DNA of 55,990 nt, taken from Anaerolineae bacterium. GTDB taxonomy: Bacteria; Chloroflexota; Anaerolineae; Anaerolineales; Villigracilaceae. Position numbers and translations under genes: made by a program. The notes under the pieces are model-generated. The model had not been told where the DNA came from. It did not search any database and worked only from the letters and a program-made list of their open reading frames with translations. Shown here piece after piece: positions 1 to 8,232 of the stretch (within the stretch, counting starts at the first letter, position 1; every line of letters starts with the position of its first letter). The stretch is taken from assembly GCA_022013685.1 (NCBI GenBank), contig JAKLPV010000065.1, positions 1 to 55,990 of the forward strand, given 5' to 3'.

Positions 1-1
1 G

Positions 2-1522
2 CCCGGTGAAACCGTGCGGGTTGAAGGATATAACTTTGCCCCGGAGACTATTGGTCCGGTACGCTTTGTCCCTGGCAGCGATACTGAAAACCCGGTTACT
101 TTGGGGCGCGATAATGTGGAAACAGATGCTACTGGTTACTTTGCGCTTGATTTCGTCCTGCCCAATCGCCCCAGCGAGGATGTGCAGTATATTCGGGCAA
201 CCCTCAACAGGAATATTGGCTCGCCCTACTTCACGAAAAGCGCCATCGATACTTGGGACAAGATCATTGAAACCGTCTTTATGGCGATGCTGGCAACCGC
301 CCTTGGCACAGTTTTTGCTATTCCGCTCAGCTTCATTGCCGCGCGCAATTTGATGAAATCGGTCAAAAACCCGCTTGCCAGCATTTCGCTTTCCATTCTG
401 GGCTGGCCGGTAGGGATTGCTGTTGGGCTGGTGGTGTTTAATTGGATTGGCAGCATTAGCGCCCAGACAAGTTCCAATATTCCAATCAACCTGCTCAGTA
501 TCATCATTATCCCCGTGCTGGTTAACTTTGGGATTCGGTGGGCAGTTCCGGAAGAAGAAATTAGCGTGCCAACACAATCCATCCGCTTTGCACGCCTGGT
601 TGTGCTGTTTTTCATTGTTATGCTTGTCTTCTTTGGCTTTTTCCAATTAGCCAATCTCTCGATGCTCTTTGGAACATTCTTAATGACCATTCTTGGTTCA
701 TTCGGATTCCTGGGATATTTTCTGTTCCAAATCGGTGATATTCTCATCATCACCACTGCCGGGGTAGGCGCACTGGCCGCTGGCGCAACCTTGAGCAGTT
801 TCCTGGGGCGCATTGGACAACATGCTACAGAAAAAACACCTACCGCAACGTTGAAAATCATAAATCTGGTATTGGCCGCGCTTGCCGGTGCAACTCTGTT
901 CGGGCTGTTCGGTCAATTGGTAGATTGGCTCTACCAGCTTGAGAATGCAATCTATACCATTTGGGGCCCGATCACCCTTGGGGCCATTGCCGGTATCATC
1001 CTGGCAGGAATTACAAAAGCCAAAGAATCACTGCCGATCGGCATGGTGATTTACACCATCACACGCACCCTGCTCAACGCGCTGCGCTCTGTCGAAGCGC
1101 TGGTAATGGCAATCGTCTTCGTTATTGCCGTCGGCATTGGTCCCTTCGCCGGAATGATGGCGCTTGCGTTGCACACCATCGTCAGCCTGGCAAAACTCTA
1201 TTCAGAACAAGTTGAAAGCATCTTGCCGGGGCCGCTTGAAGCCATCGAAGCCACCGGCGCCAATCGTCTGCAAACCATCATCTATGCGGTCATCCCACAG
1301 ATTGTCCCACCCTACATTTCCTACACCATGTACCGCTGGGATATCAACGTGCGCATGTCGACCATCATCGGTTTTGTGGGCGGCGGCGGTATCGGACACC
1401 TGCTGATGCAAAACATCAACCTGCTCAACTACCGCGATGCAAGCGTGCAAATGCTGGCAATTGCAGTGGTCGTCTCACTGATGGACTATATCAGCTCTGA
1501 ATTGCGCGAAAGAGTTGTCTAA
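2..1522 (+). CDS. PhnE-type ABC transporter permease (5' partial)
   Basis: Inner-membrane permease of the phosphonate/phosphate-ester ABC importer family. The reading frame is open at the left edge, so the true start lies outside the window. A GTG at 14 exists but falls inside a beta-type stretch (PGETVRVEGYNF), which looks like the middle of an extracytoplasmic domain. Several hydrophobic segments follow. The last 150 residues hold the binding-protein-dependent permease core, with an EAA-type loop near EAIEATGANRLQTIIYAVIPQ and the ending GFVGGGGIGHLL typical of PhnE. Its length exceeds the usual PhnE size of about 270 residues because of the N-terminal domain and extra membrane helices. The solute is inferred from the family only; no ATPase or binding protein is in the window. 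It is followed by a bidirectional terminator. Confidence 0.85.
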   Translation, partial: PGETVRVEGYNFAPETIGPVRFVPGSDTENPVTLGRDNVETDATGYFALDFVLPNRPSEDVQYIRATLNRNIGSPYFTKSAIDTWDKIIETVFMAMLATALGTVFAIPLSFIAARNLMKSVKNPLASISLSILGWPVGIAVGLVVFNWIGSISAQTSSNIPINLLSIIIIPVLVNFGIRWAVPEEEISVPTQSIRFARLVVLFFIVMLVFFGFFQLANLSMLFGTFLMTILGSFGFLGYFLFQIGDILIITTAGVGALAAGATLSSFLGRIGQHATEKTPTATLKIINLVLAALAGATLFGLFGQLVDWLYQLENAIYTIWGPITLGAIAGIILAGITKAKESLPIGMVIYTITRTLLNALRSVEALVMAIVFVIAVGIGPFAGMMALALHTIVSLAKLYSEQVESILPGPLEAIEATGANRLQTIIYAVIPQIVPPYISYTMYRWDINVRMSTIIGFVGGGGIGHLLMQNINLLNYRDASVQMLAIAVVVSLMDYISSELRERVV

Positions 1523-1542
1523 CACAGGCTATAAACAAACGC

Positions 1543-1589
1543 AAAACGGGCGAGATGCAACCTTAAAGGGAAGCATTTCGCCCGTTTTT
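1543..1589. terminator. Bidirectional rho-independent terminator
   Basis: The arm AAAACGGGCGAGATGC (1543-1558) pairs with GCATTTCGCCCGTTTT (1573-1588), with one G-T pair. It is flanked by A-rich sequence on the left and a T run on the right. It sits between two convergent genes, the permease (+) and the 2-hydroxyacid dehydrogenase (-), and can serve both. Confidence 0.85.
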
Positions 1590-1605
1590 TACGCCCAGGC
1601 CTGGC

Positions 1606-2586
1606 CTAATGCCCATAAACTTCAGGGTTAACGCAATGCGGCAGGCGTTCGCCTTTCAAACCGGCAATCAAGTTCTTGGCGGCCAAAACAGCCATATCGT
1701 TGCGCGTTTTCTCGCTGGCGCTGGCAATATGCGGGGCGATGATGCAATTTTCCAGCCTCAGCAGCGGACTATCAAGCGGCAGCGGCTCAGGGTCGGTCAC
1801 ATCCAGGGCGGCGGCGAAAATTTGCTTGTTTTTCAGGGCGGCAAAAAGCGCATCTTGGTCCACTACCGAGCCGCGCGAAGTGTTGACCAGCACCGCATTC
1901 GATTTCATTTTGTTAAGAAAATCAGCATTGACCAGATGATGGGTTTCAGGCGTCAGCGGCACATGCAGCGAGACGAAATCAGACTGGCGCAACAGCTCAT
2001 CCAGGCTATCCACCGGGCCAGCGTTCAGGCCCAGCTCCGGGGATGCGCCAGGGTCGAAATAGATCACACGCATCTCGAAGCCGCTGGCGCGTCTGGCAAC
2101 CGCCCGCCCGATGCGGCCAAACCCCACCAGCCCCAGGGTTGCGCCGACAAAATCTGAACCAAGCAAGATCGATGGGTCCCAGGTCTTCCACTGGCCAGCG
2201 CGGACGTAACGCTCGGCCTCGGTCACACGCCGGGCGGCGGCCATCAGCAGGGCAAAGGCAAAATCGGCGGTGGCGTCGGTCAGGATGCCGGGCGTGTTCC
2301 CAACCGGTATCCCGCGCACGGTGGCGTCTGGGACAACAATATTATCAAAGCCCACCGCATGGTTGCTGACCACCTTCAAACCCGGCCCGGCAGCGTCCAG
2401 CAGTTCAGCGTCAATCCTGTCGGTCAACATACACAGCAACCCGTCCATGCCGCGCACTTTTTCCAGTAAAACTTCGCAGCTGGGCGGCAATTCATCCGGC
2501 CAGATTTCAGCATCGCAAAATTCCTTGACCAAATCCAGGCCGTGATCGCGGATAGCTCGGGTAACAAAAACCTTTGGTTTTGACAT
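1606..2586 (-). CDS. D-2-hydroxyacid dehydrogenase (glyoxylate/hydroxypyruvate reductase type)
   Basis: A cytosolic NAD(P)-dependent dehydrogenase of 326 residues, close to the family norm. It likely interconverts hydroxypyruvate and D-glycerate or glyoxylate and glycolate. The sequence shows the Rossmann fingerprint [13 protein letters not shown] near residue 155. The catalytic-arginine segment is [13 protein letters not shown], the conserved Asp/Glu region [11 protein letters not shown], and the catalytic histidine lies in APHIASAS. The ATG at 2586 is preceded by a good ribosome binding site (AAGGAGGCTGTT). It is divergent from a glycerate kinase whose start is only 45 bp away. That supports a glycerate or serine-cycle role over other D-2-hydroxyacids, although the exact substrate cannot be read from the sequence. 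Confidence 0.9.
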   Translation of the reverse strand: MSKPKVFVTRAIRDHGLDLVKEFCDAEIWPDELPPSCEVLLEKVRGMDGLLCMLTDRIDAELLDAAGPGLKVVSNHAVGFDNIVVPDATVRGIPVGNTPGILTDATADFAFALLMAAARRVTEAERYVRAGQWKTWDPSILLGSDFVGATLGLVGFGRIGRAVARRASGFEMRVIYFDPGASPELGLNAGPVDSLDELLRQSDFVSLHVPLTPETHHLVNADFLNKMKSNAVLVNTSRGSVVDQDALFAALKNKQIFAAALDVTDPEPLPLDSPLLRLENCIIAPHIASASEKTRNDMAVLAAKNLIAGLKGERLPHCVNPEVYGH

Positions 2587-2631
2587 AACAGCCTCCTTGC
2601 CCCAATTTTATCAGCATGATAGCATACCCCC

Positions 2632-3927
2632 ATGCAGCCCGAAAACTTCCTGACCCACACCCTGCGCAACCATCCCCAAGGCAATGCAGTTACGCGCATC
2701 CTGGCGGCAGCCATGCAGGCGGTTGCCCCTGAACGATTGTCTTACCCACACTTGCAAGAGATTCTTCAGAAGCAGGATGGGGAGATTTTCGTTCTCGGGC
2801 TGGGCAAAGCCGCCCAGGCCATGACCCTGCCCCTGGCCCGGTCGCTCGCGGATCGTCCCCACCTGGGCCTGTTGATTCCGAAACAGGCCCCCACCTACGC
2901 CCCAGCGGGATTCGAACTCATCCCTGGCGGGCACCCTGTCCCGGATGAGAACAGCCTGCGGGCCGGCCTGCGCGCCCTCGAACTCGTCAGCGGACTGGGC
3001 CAGGACGACCTGCTGCTCTGCCTGATTTCTGGCGGCGGCTCGGCGCTGATGACGGCCCCCCACCCCAGCCTTTCGCTGGACGATTTGCAGACTCTCACTT
3101 CGGCCCTGCTGGACTGCGGCGCGCGCATCGACGAAATCAACATCCTGCGCCGCCACCTCGACCGCGTCAAGGGCGGCGGGCTGGCGCGAGCGGCGTACCC
3201 GGCGCGGGTGGTCAGCTACATCCTGTCAGACGTGGTCGGCAGCCCGTTGGAGGCAATCGCCTCCGGGCCTACCGCGCCAGACCCCACCAGCAAAGAAGAT
3301 GCGCTCGGGGTGCTGGCAAAATACGATTTAACGGGTAAAGCCCCAGCCGCAATTGTCAGGACGTTGGAAAATGCCCCTGAAACCCCAAAACCGGGCGAGG
3401 GGTTATTCGAGCGTGTCGAAAACATCATCGTTGGCAGCAACGCCTTGGCAGCGCAAGCGGCTCTCCGCCAGGCAAAGGCCGATGGTTTTCATCCCGAATT
3501 CCTGGGCGATACCTGGCAGGGAGAAGCGCGCGAGGCGGCCAACAGTCTGTGTGCTTTTATGAAAAATCCGCAGGCCAAACGCCCATTTTGCCTGGTGGCT
3601 GGCGGCGAAACAACGGTTTCCGTGCGCGGGAATGGACTCGGCGGGCGCAACCAGGAACTGGCCCTGGCCGCGGTGGCCGAACTGGCAGAGCTGGAAAATG
3701 TGCTGCTGGTGACACTTGCCACCGACGGTGAAGACGGCCCAACGGCTGCCGCTGGGGCGGTGGTCAGCGGCGGGACATTCCAGCGCGCCCAGGCGCTGGG
3801 GCTTGACCCGCCGGATTTTCTGGAACGCAACGACTCATATTCCTTTTTCAAAGCCCTGGGCGATGGGCTTTGCCCTGGCCCGAGCGGCACCAACGTTAAC
3901 GATCTGACCTTCCTGTTCGCATTTTGA
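2632..3927 (+). CDS. Glycerate 2-kinase, MOFRL family
   Basis: Cytosolic kinase that phosphorylates D-glycerate with ATP, giving 2-phosphoglycerate in class II members. It is 431 residues, the usual size. The N-terminal DUF4147-type domain shows LGLGKAAQAM, the glycine-rich ISGGGSALMTAP and the segment SDVVGSPLEAIASGPTAPDP. The C-terminal MOFRL domain shows GGETTVSVRGNGLGGRNQE and the end motif SGTNVNDLTFL. It is divergently arranged with the 2-hydroxyacid dehydrogenase at 1606-2586, which would supply D-glycerate. The 45-bp gap must hold both promoters. No strong Shine-Dalgarno sequence precedes the ATG at 2632, so the message may be close to leaderless. Confidence 0.92.
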   Translation: MQPENFLTHTLRNHPQGNAVTRILAAAMQAVAPERLSYPHLQEILQKQDGEIFVLGLGKAAQAMTLPLARSLADRPHLGLLIPKQAPTYAPAGFELIPGGHPVPDENSLRAGLRALELVSGLGQDDLLLCLISGGGSALMTAPHPSLSLDDLQTLTSALLDCGARIDEINILRRHLDRVKGGGLARAAYPARVVSYILSDVVGSPLEAIASGPTAPDPTSKEDALGVLAKYDLTGKAPAAIVRTLENAPETPKPGEGLFERVENIIVGSNALAAQAALRQAKADGFHPEFLGDTWQGEAREAANSLCAFMKNPQAKRPFCLVAGGETTVSVRGNGLGGRNQELALAAVAELAELENVLLVTLATDGEDGPTAAAGAVVSGGTFQRAQALGLDPPDFLERNDSYSFFKALGDGLCPGPSGTNVNDLTFLFAF

Positions 3928-4008
3928 CAAAGATGCAACCTTTTTCAAAGCCGTGCATCAAATATAAAGAGAAAAACTACACGCCAAAACAATACAGGAG
4001 ATCAGTCC

Positions 4009-4218
4009 ATGCCTTTCTATGAATACCGCTGCAACGAGTGCGGAGCAGAGTTTGAAAAAATGCTCCGTTTCTCTGAAGCCGACCAACTCCCGGCCTGCCC
4101 GCAATGCCAAAGCCCGCAAACCCGCAAGAAACTTTCGGCGGTGGCCTCGTTCGGTTCAAGCGATTCCGGTTCAAGCGGATATGCCAGCAGTTGCAGCCCG
4201 CGCGGCGGCTTTAGCTGA
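4009..4218 (+). CDS. FmdB-type zinc ribbon protein
   Basis: A 69-residue protein of the FmdB/putative regulatory zinc-ribbon family. It starts with the typical MPFYEYRCNECGAEFE. Four cysteines (C8, C11, C30, C33) in two CxxC pairs would bind one zinc. The tail is a short Ser/Gly-rich stretch ending in CSPRGGFS, a common pattern in this family. The start is preceded by a clear AGGAG site. Its role is uncertain; it was first linked to formamidase/amidase regulation but is widespread near unrelated genes. The downstream DUF302 gene is 76 bp away and may be co-transcribed. Confidence 0.88.
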   Translation: MPFYEYRCNECGAEFEKMLRFSEADQLPACPQCQSPQTRKKLSAVASFGSSDSGSSGYASSCSPRGGFS

Positions 4219-4294
4219 GCAGGCTAAATTTGGCGGCCGTGCGCCGTATTTCCCAATCAAATTTCCGCAATCAACGATCAAAACGAGAGATAAC

Positions 4295-4693
4295 ATGACC
4301 GAACTCGGATTTCAAACAACACTCAAGCTGCCCTATGAAAAAGCGCTTGAAAAAGTGACCGAAGCGCTCAAAGCCGAAGGCTTCGGGGTGCTGACCAGCA
4401 TCGACGTCAAAGAAACCATGAAAAAGAAACTGGATGTCGACTTTCGCAAATACGCAATCCTTGGAGCCTGCAACCCGCCCCTGGCGCATAAGGCGCTCAG
4501 CGCCCGCCTGGATGTCGGGTTGTTGCTGCCCTGCAACGTGATCGTCTACGAAGAAGACGGCGCAACGGTTGTCAACATCGTCGACCCGCTGGCGATGTTT
4601 AGCTTTGCCGAAGACCCGGCCCTCGAACCTGTTGCCGCCGAAGCGCGCGAACGGCTCAAGCGTGTTTCAGAAGCCCTGCAAAAAATCACATAA
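4295..4693 (+). CDS. DUF302 domain protein
   Basis: A 132-residue protein made almost entirely of one DUF302 domain. Recognisable elements are the N-terminal pattern YEKALEKVTEALKAEGFGVLT and the middle segment YAILGACNPPLAHKAL with its conserved Cys-Asn-Pro. The C-terminal strands VIVYEEDGATVVNIVDP complete the fold. The start chosen is the ATG at 4295, which begins the domain (MTELGFQTTLKLP). The reading frame stays open further upstream, but that part overlaps the FmdB gene out of frame. No signal peptide is visible, so it is probably cytosolic. The biochemical role of the family is unknown. A terminator follows directly. Confidence 0.88.
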   Translation: MTELGFQTTLKLPYEKALEKVTEALKAEGFGVLTSIDVKETMKKKLDVDFRKYAILGACNPPLAHKALSARLDVGLLLPCNVIVYEEDGATVVNIVDPLAMFSFAEDPALEPVAAEARERLKRVSEALQKIT

Positions 4694-4703
4694 CCATGTT
4701 CCC

Positions 4704-4739
4704 AAAACAACCGCCCGATTTGTCGTGGCGGTTGTTTTT
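4704..4739 (+). terminator. Rho-independent terminator
   Basis: AAAACAACCGCC (4704-4715) pairs with GGCGGTTGTTTT (4727-4738), ending in a T run. It closes the FmdB/DUF302 unit. Confidence 0.85.
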
Positions 4740-4784
4740 AGGAGCCATCAACACAAACCTGCACCAACAGCGTAAAATACCGGT

Positions 4785-5786
4785 ATGAGACAGCCCGTTG
4801 CGACGCCCATTTTACATGTCCACCTGCTGGACAAACCCGAAGGCGCGGCCCTGCAAACGCTGCAATCACGGCTGGATGCAAGAATTTCGCTGACCTTTGG
4901 CCCAGACCTGCCCAACCCGCCTGATTGCGAAATCCTGGTCGCTGGCCGGCCGGATCGCCGCCAGCTTGAAGCATGTCCCGTTTTGGAAAGATTGATCATC
5001 CCCTTTGCCGGGCTGCCGCCAGCCACCCGCAGCCTGCTGCTGGATTTTCCCCAGATAAAAACCTACAACCTGCACCACAACGCAGCCCTGACCGCAGAAA
5101 TGGCGCTGGCCCTGCTGTTGGCTGCGGCAAAGTTCATCATCCCCTTCGACCGCGCCTTGCGCGCCCACGACTGGACTCCGCGTTACCAGCCCAACCCGTC
5201 GATCCTGCTGGAAGGTAAAACAGCCCTTGTGCTCGGATTTGGCGCGATCGGCAAACGGGTTGCACGCGCCTGTTGGGGGCTGGGAATGGAGATTTTGGCT
5301 ACCCGCAGCAACCCCGATTCAGAAAAACCCGATTTCCCGGTGAAAATTCATCCCCCTCAAGCATTACCAGAATTGCTGCATCAAGCTCACGCGCTGCTGA
5401 TCGCCCTGCCTGCCACGCCCGCCACCGATGGGCTGATCGGCGCAAGAGAATTGGCCTTATTGCCGCGCCACAGCGTGCTGGTCAACATCGGGCGAGCGGC
5501 CATCGTCGAGCAGCACGCCCTGTTCGAGGCGCTTAAGGCGGGCAAGCTGGACGCCGCCGGGCTGGACGTCTGGTACAACTATCCGACCGACGCGGAGAGC
5601 CGCGCCCAGACCCCGCCCGCCAATTTGCCTTTCCACAGACTGGATAATATCGTCATGAGTCCGCACCGGGCCGGGCACAGCCGCGAGACCGAAACCTTAC
5701 GCATGTCGGCACTGGCAGAGCTGCTCAATGCCGCAGCGCGCGGCGAATCCATGCCCAACCGGGTCAATATCGAAGCCGGGTATTAA
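4785..5786 (+). CDS. D-isomer-specific 2-hydroxyacid dehydrogenase (NAD-binding)
   Basis: A second member of the 2-hydroxyacid dehydrogenase superfamily, 333 residues, not closely similar to the one at 1606-2586. The Rossmann motif is VLGFGAIGKRVARACWGLGM near residue 147. The catalytic arginine is in NIGRAAIVEQHALFEAL. The motif AGLDVWYNYP and the catalytic-type histidine in SPHRAGHSRETE also fit. The catalytic domain at the N terminus is degenerate, as in phosphonate or formate dehydrogenase-like subfamilies. The substrate is unknown. The gene stands alone, about 90 bp after the DUF302 stop and beyond a terminator. Confidence 0.85.
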   Translation: MRQPVATPILHVHLLDKPEGAALQTLQSRLDARISLTFGPDLPNPPDCEILVAGRPDRRQLEACPVLERLIIPFAGLPPATRSLLLDFPQIKTYNLHHNAALTAEMALALLLAAAKFIIPFDRALRAHDWTPRYQPNPSILLEGKTALVLGFGAIGKRVARACWGLGMEILATRSNPDSEKPDFPVKIHPPQALPELLHQAHALLIALPATPATDGLIGARELALLPRHSVLVNIGRAAIVEQHALFEALKAGKLDAAGLDVWYNYPTDAESRAQTPPANLPFHRLDNIVMSPHRAGHSRETETLRMSALAELLNAAARGESMPNRVNIEAGY

Positions 5787-6148
5787 TTTTGCCAGGCCTG
5801 GCAGGTGTCCGCTGGTGACGGTTAATTGTTGAGCGAAGAACCATCGTGGTAGATGGGTTGCCAAACAAAGATCATATTTATCAGGTGCAGATGCTTTCAG
5901 AACACTCATTCCCCTCTTAATTCAAGCAGCCTGGCTGGATTACAGGCTTAAATATTCCTGCCCGGGGTGAGGGGGGCACCCCGGGCAGGAACAACCCAAG
6001 TATATTCCAATCCACTGAAAAGTCAAGATATCACAATGTTAAAAAATCAGGCTTTTGGGCTTGAATTTCATCAAGAGCCGTTACAATTGGCGGGCGCACA
6101 GCAAGCTGCCTTGCCAAAAACACGAAACCGAACCACAAGGAAAATTCC
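5787..6148. other. Intergenic stretch with a palindrome and a long GC-rich hairpin
   Basis: No convincing gene lies here. It contains the perfect 14-bp palindrome TGCCAGGCCTGGCA at 5790-5803. It also contains a strong hairpin at 5955-5991 (listed separately). Just before 6149 is AAGGAAAA, the ribosome binding site of the next gene. Confidence 0.6.
5955..5991. repeat. 15-bp perfect inverted repeat (hairpin)
   Basis: TTCCTGCCCGGGGTG (5955-5969) is exactly complementary to CACCCCGGGCAGGAA (5977-5991) across a 7-base G-rich loop. There is no T tract on either side, so it is not a standard terminator. It may be a mobile palindromic repeat, or a structure in the leader of the kinase gene at 6149. 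Confidence 0.75.
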
Positions 6149-7153
6149 ATGGATCCCCAAATTGCAGCCCGTTTCAACGACGATATTCTCCAATCTGCCA
6201 TGCAGCGCTACAACATCCCTGCCGGGGGCATCGAAGCACTGGACGGGTTTGAGAGTTTCATCTATAAGTTCGAACGCCCGAATGGCCGCTTCATCCTGCG
6301 CATTGGACACAGCCAGCGCCGCTCACCCGATCTGATCCACGGCGAGGTGGATTGGATCAACTACCTGGCTGCGGGCGGAGCATCTGTGGCGCGCGCAATC
6401 CGTTCAAGAGATGACAACCTGGTCGAAGCTCTGGATGACGGGCAGGGTGCCCAATTCCTTTGCACAGCCTTTGTCCACGCGCCTGGCGGGCCTGTCCGGC
6501 GCGAACAAATCAACGAAACGCTTTTCCGCAATTATGGCCGCCTGATGGGACGCATGCACGCCCTGGCCAAGACCTACCAGATTAGCGATCCGGCCTGGCG
6601 GCGCTACGACTGGGATGCGCCTGAAAACAACACCGCTGAGCGCCAAATGCCTGCCAGGGAGACCCTTGCCCTGGAAAAATACCGCATGGTCTACACCCAC
6701 CTGCGCAGCCTGCCGCGTGATGCGGATGGCTTTGGTATCATCCATCAGGATGCCCACCCCGGCAATTTTTTCGTAGACGACCAGTACACGCTAACCCTGT
6801 TCGACTTCGATGACTGCGTCTACGGTCATTTCATCTATGATATCGCCATGGTCTTATTCTATACGTCGATCGATGAACCCGACCCGGCGGAGTACACTGC
6901 GCGTTTTATGCCGGTTTTTTTATCCGGATATCGCGAGGAAAACCGTCTCGACCCCGCCTGGCTGGCGGAACTGCCACACTTCATGAAACTACGCGAAATC
7001 GACCTGTTCGCCGCCATTCATTTTAGTTTTGAAGATGGCGACAATCCAGACCACCCCTGGTGTGCGCGTTATATGCAAAATCGCCGCGAACGCATTCAAA
7101 CTGGCCAGCCTTTTATTGAGTTTGATTGGAACAGTCTGGCGCAGTATCTGTGA
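6149..7153 (+). CDS. APH/ChoK-family small-molecule phosphotransferase
   Basis: A 334-residue cytosolic kinase-fold protein of the aminoglycoside phosphotransferase/homoserine kinase II-like family. The Brenner motif is IIHQDAHPGNFF (near residue 200, catalytic Asp in HQD) and the metal-binding motif is LFDFDDC, 26 residues later. The N-terminal strand pair FESFIYKFERPNGRFILRI contains the ATP-binding region. The family phosphorylates hydroxyl groups of antibiotics, amino acids, choline or sugars. Nothing here identifies the substrate, and antibiotic resistance should not be assumed. The ATG at 6149 has a ribosome binding site (AAGGAA). Confidence 0.85.
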   Translation: MDPQIAARFNDDILQSAMQRYNIPAGGIEALDGFESFIYKFERPNGRFILRIGHSQRRSPDLIHGEVDWINYLAAGGASVARAIRSRDDNLVEALDDGQGAQFLCTAFVHAPGGPVRREQINETLFRNYGRLMGRMHALAKTYQISDPAWRRYDWDAPENNTAERQMPARETLALEKYRMVYTHLRSLPRDADGFGIIHQDAHPGNFFVDDQYTLTLFDFDDCVYGHFIYDIAMVLFYTSIDEPDPAEYTARFMPVFLSGYREENRLDPAWLAELPHFMKLREIDLFAAIHFSFEDGDNPDHPWCARYMQNRRERIQTGQPFIEFDWNSLAQYL

Positions 7154-7197
7154 GTCGAACAAGAGATCTGCGACCGTTTTGTCTCAACAGCAACCGT

Positions 7198-8085
7198 TCA
7201 ATCAACGATTGCCCATTTGCTGACAATCGCGCCGCCCGTTACCAACAAAGCGGCCAGCCCCAAAAGCGGACTGGGCTGGACTTGCAAAACCAGCAGGGAT
7301 ATTAGCGTCGAGAGCAAGGGCGTGAAATACGAAAACGCAGTCACCAGAGGCATGTCGCCGCGCTGCATGGCAATATCCCACAGCAGATAGCCCAACCAGG
7401 CGGGGAAAACCAGCATGTAAAGCAGGGATGGCGCGAGCTTCCAATCCCAATGCGAGATTTCCCCGCTAAATCCGCGCAGGGCCAGGAAAACCAATCCGCT
7501 GGCCAGCAGGAAGAACGGCACAGCGCTGCCCGTCTCAGAAGCCCATTTGCGGGCCAGGTTAGAGTAGAATGCCCATAGCACGGCCGCGCCCACAGCCAGG
7601 ATAACTGGCAACAGGCTTTGCCCGGTGTCAGCCAGCGCTGAAAGGGTCGAACTTCCGTTTTGCAAGACGGCGATCCAGGTGCCGGCCAGCGCCATCAAAA
7701 TGCCGGGAATCAGCCAGAGGCTGGCGCGCTTTCCCAGGAGCGGAATGGAAAAAAGCATGATCAGGCTGGGCCAGAGATAATTGGCCAGCCCCACAGCCAG
7801 CACCTGAACACTGTTGTGCGCCAGTCCAATCGCCAGGTAAAGCAACACCATATAGGCGACAAACAAGGCGCCACAACCAAACAGATAACGCTTTGGCATC
7901 CCCAACATCTGTGCCAGACCGCCCGGCTGACGTGAGGCAACCGTCAGCCCAAGCAAACCGCCCAAAATGTAAATCAGCGCGCCGGTGGTAAGCGCGCCCA
8001 GCGACTCGCTGAGAATACGCGAGAAAGCCACCGTTGTACTCCAAAACAAGATCGCAAAAATCCCAGAGAGTGTTGCCCGATTCAT
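7198..8085 (-). CDS. EamA/DMT superfamily transporter
   Basis: A 295-residue integral membrane protein with about ten hydrophobic segments arranged as two EamA repeats, the standard layout of drug/metabolite transporters. The first segment is ATLSGIFAILFWSTTVAFSRIL, and the second repeat begins near PVILAVGAAVLWAFYSNLAR. Such proteins export amino acids, nucleobases or other metabolites; the solute is unknown. It is convergent with the phosphotransferase gene (45 bp between the ends). The 147 bp between this gene and the ABC-F gene hold the divergent promoters. Confidence 0.88.
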   Translation of the reverse strand: MNRATLSGIFAILFWSTTVAFSRILSESLGALTTGALIYILGGLLGLTVASRQPGGLAQMLGMPKRYLFGCGALFVAYMVLLYLAIGLAHNSVQVLAVGLANYLWPSLIMLFSIPLLGKRASLWLIPGILMALAGTWIAVLQNGSSTLSALADTGQSLLPVILAVGAAVLWAFYSNLARKWASETGSAVPFFLLASGLVFLALRGFSGEISHWDWKLAPSLLYMLVFPAWLGYLLWDIAMQRGDMPLVTAFSYFTPLLSTLISLLVLQVQPSPLLGLAALLVTGGAIVSKWAIVD

Positions 8086-8232
8086 AACCGCCTCGTTGTT
8101 GCCGAATTTTGCATCAGTATATCAGCCGCAAAGAAATTAACGCACCAAGGTCGGCATGTGTAGTATATTTGGCTTTTTAGGAATCTCCGTGGTAAGACCC
8201 CGCATATTTCCAGGTCAAAGGAACAGAACAGT

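Noticed and set aside
5790..5803. TGCCAGGCCTGGCA palindrome as an operator
   Set aside because: It lies right after a stop codon with no promoter pattern nearby. A dispersed repeat fragment is more likely.
6149..7153. Aminoglycoside resistance gene
   Set aside because: The Brenner motif only places it in the wide APH/ChoK superfamily. Nothing indicates an antibiotic substrate.
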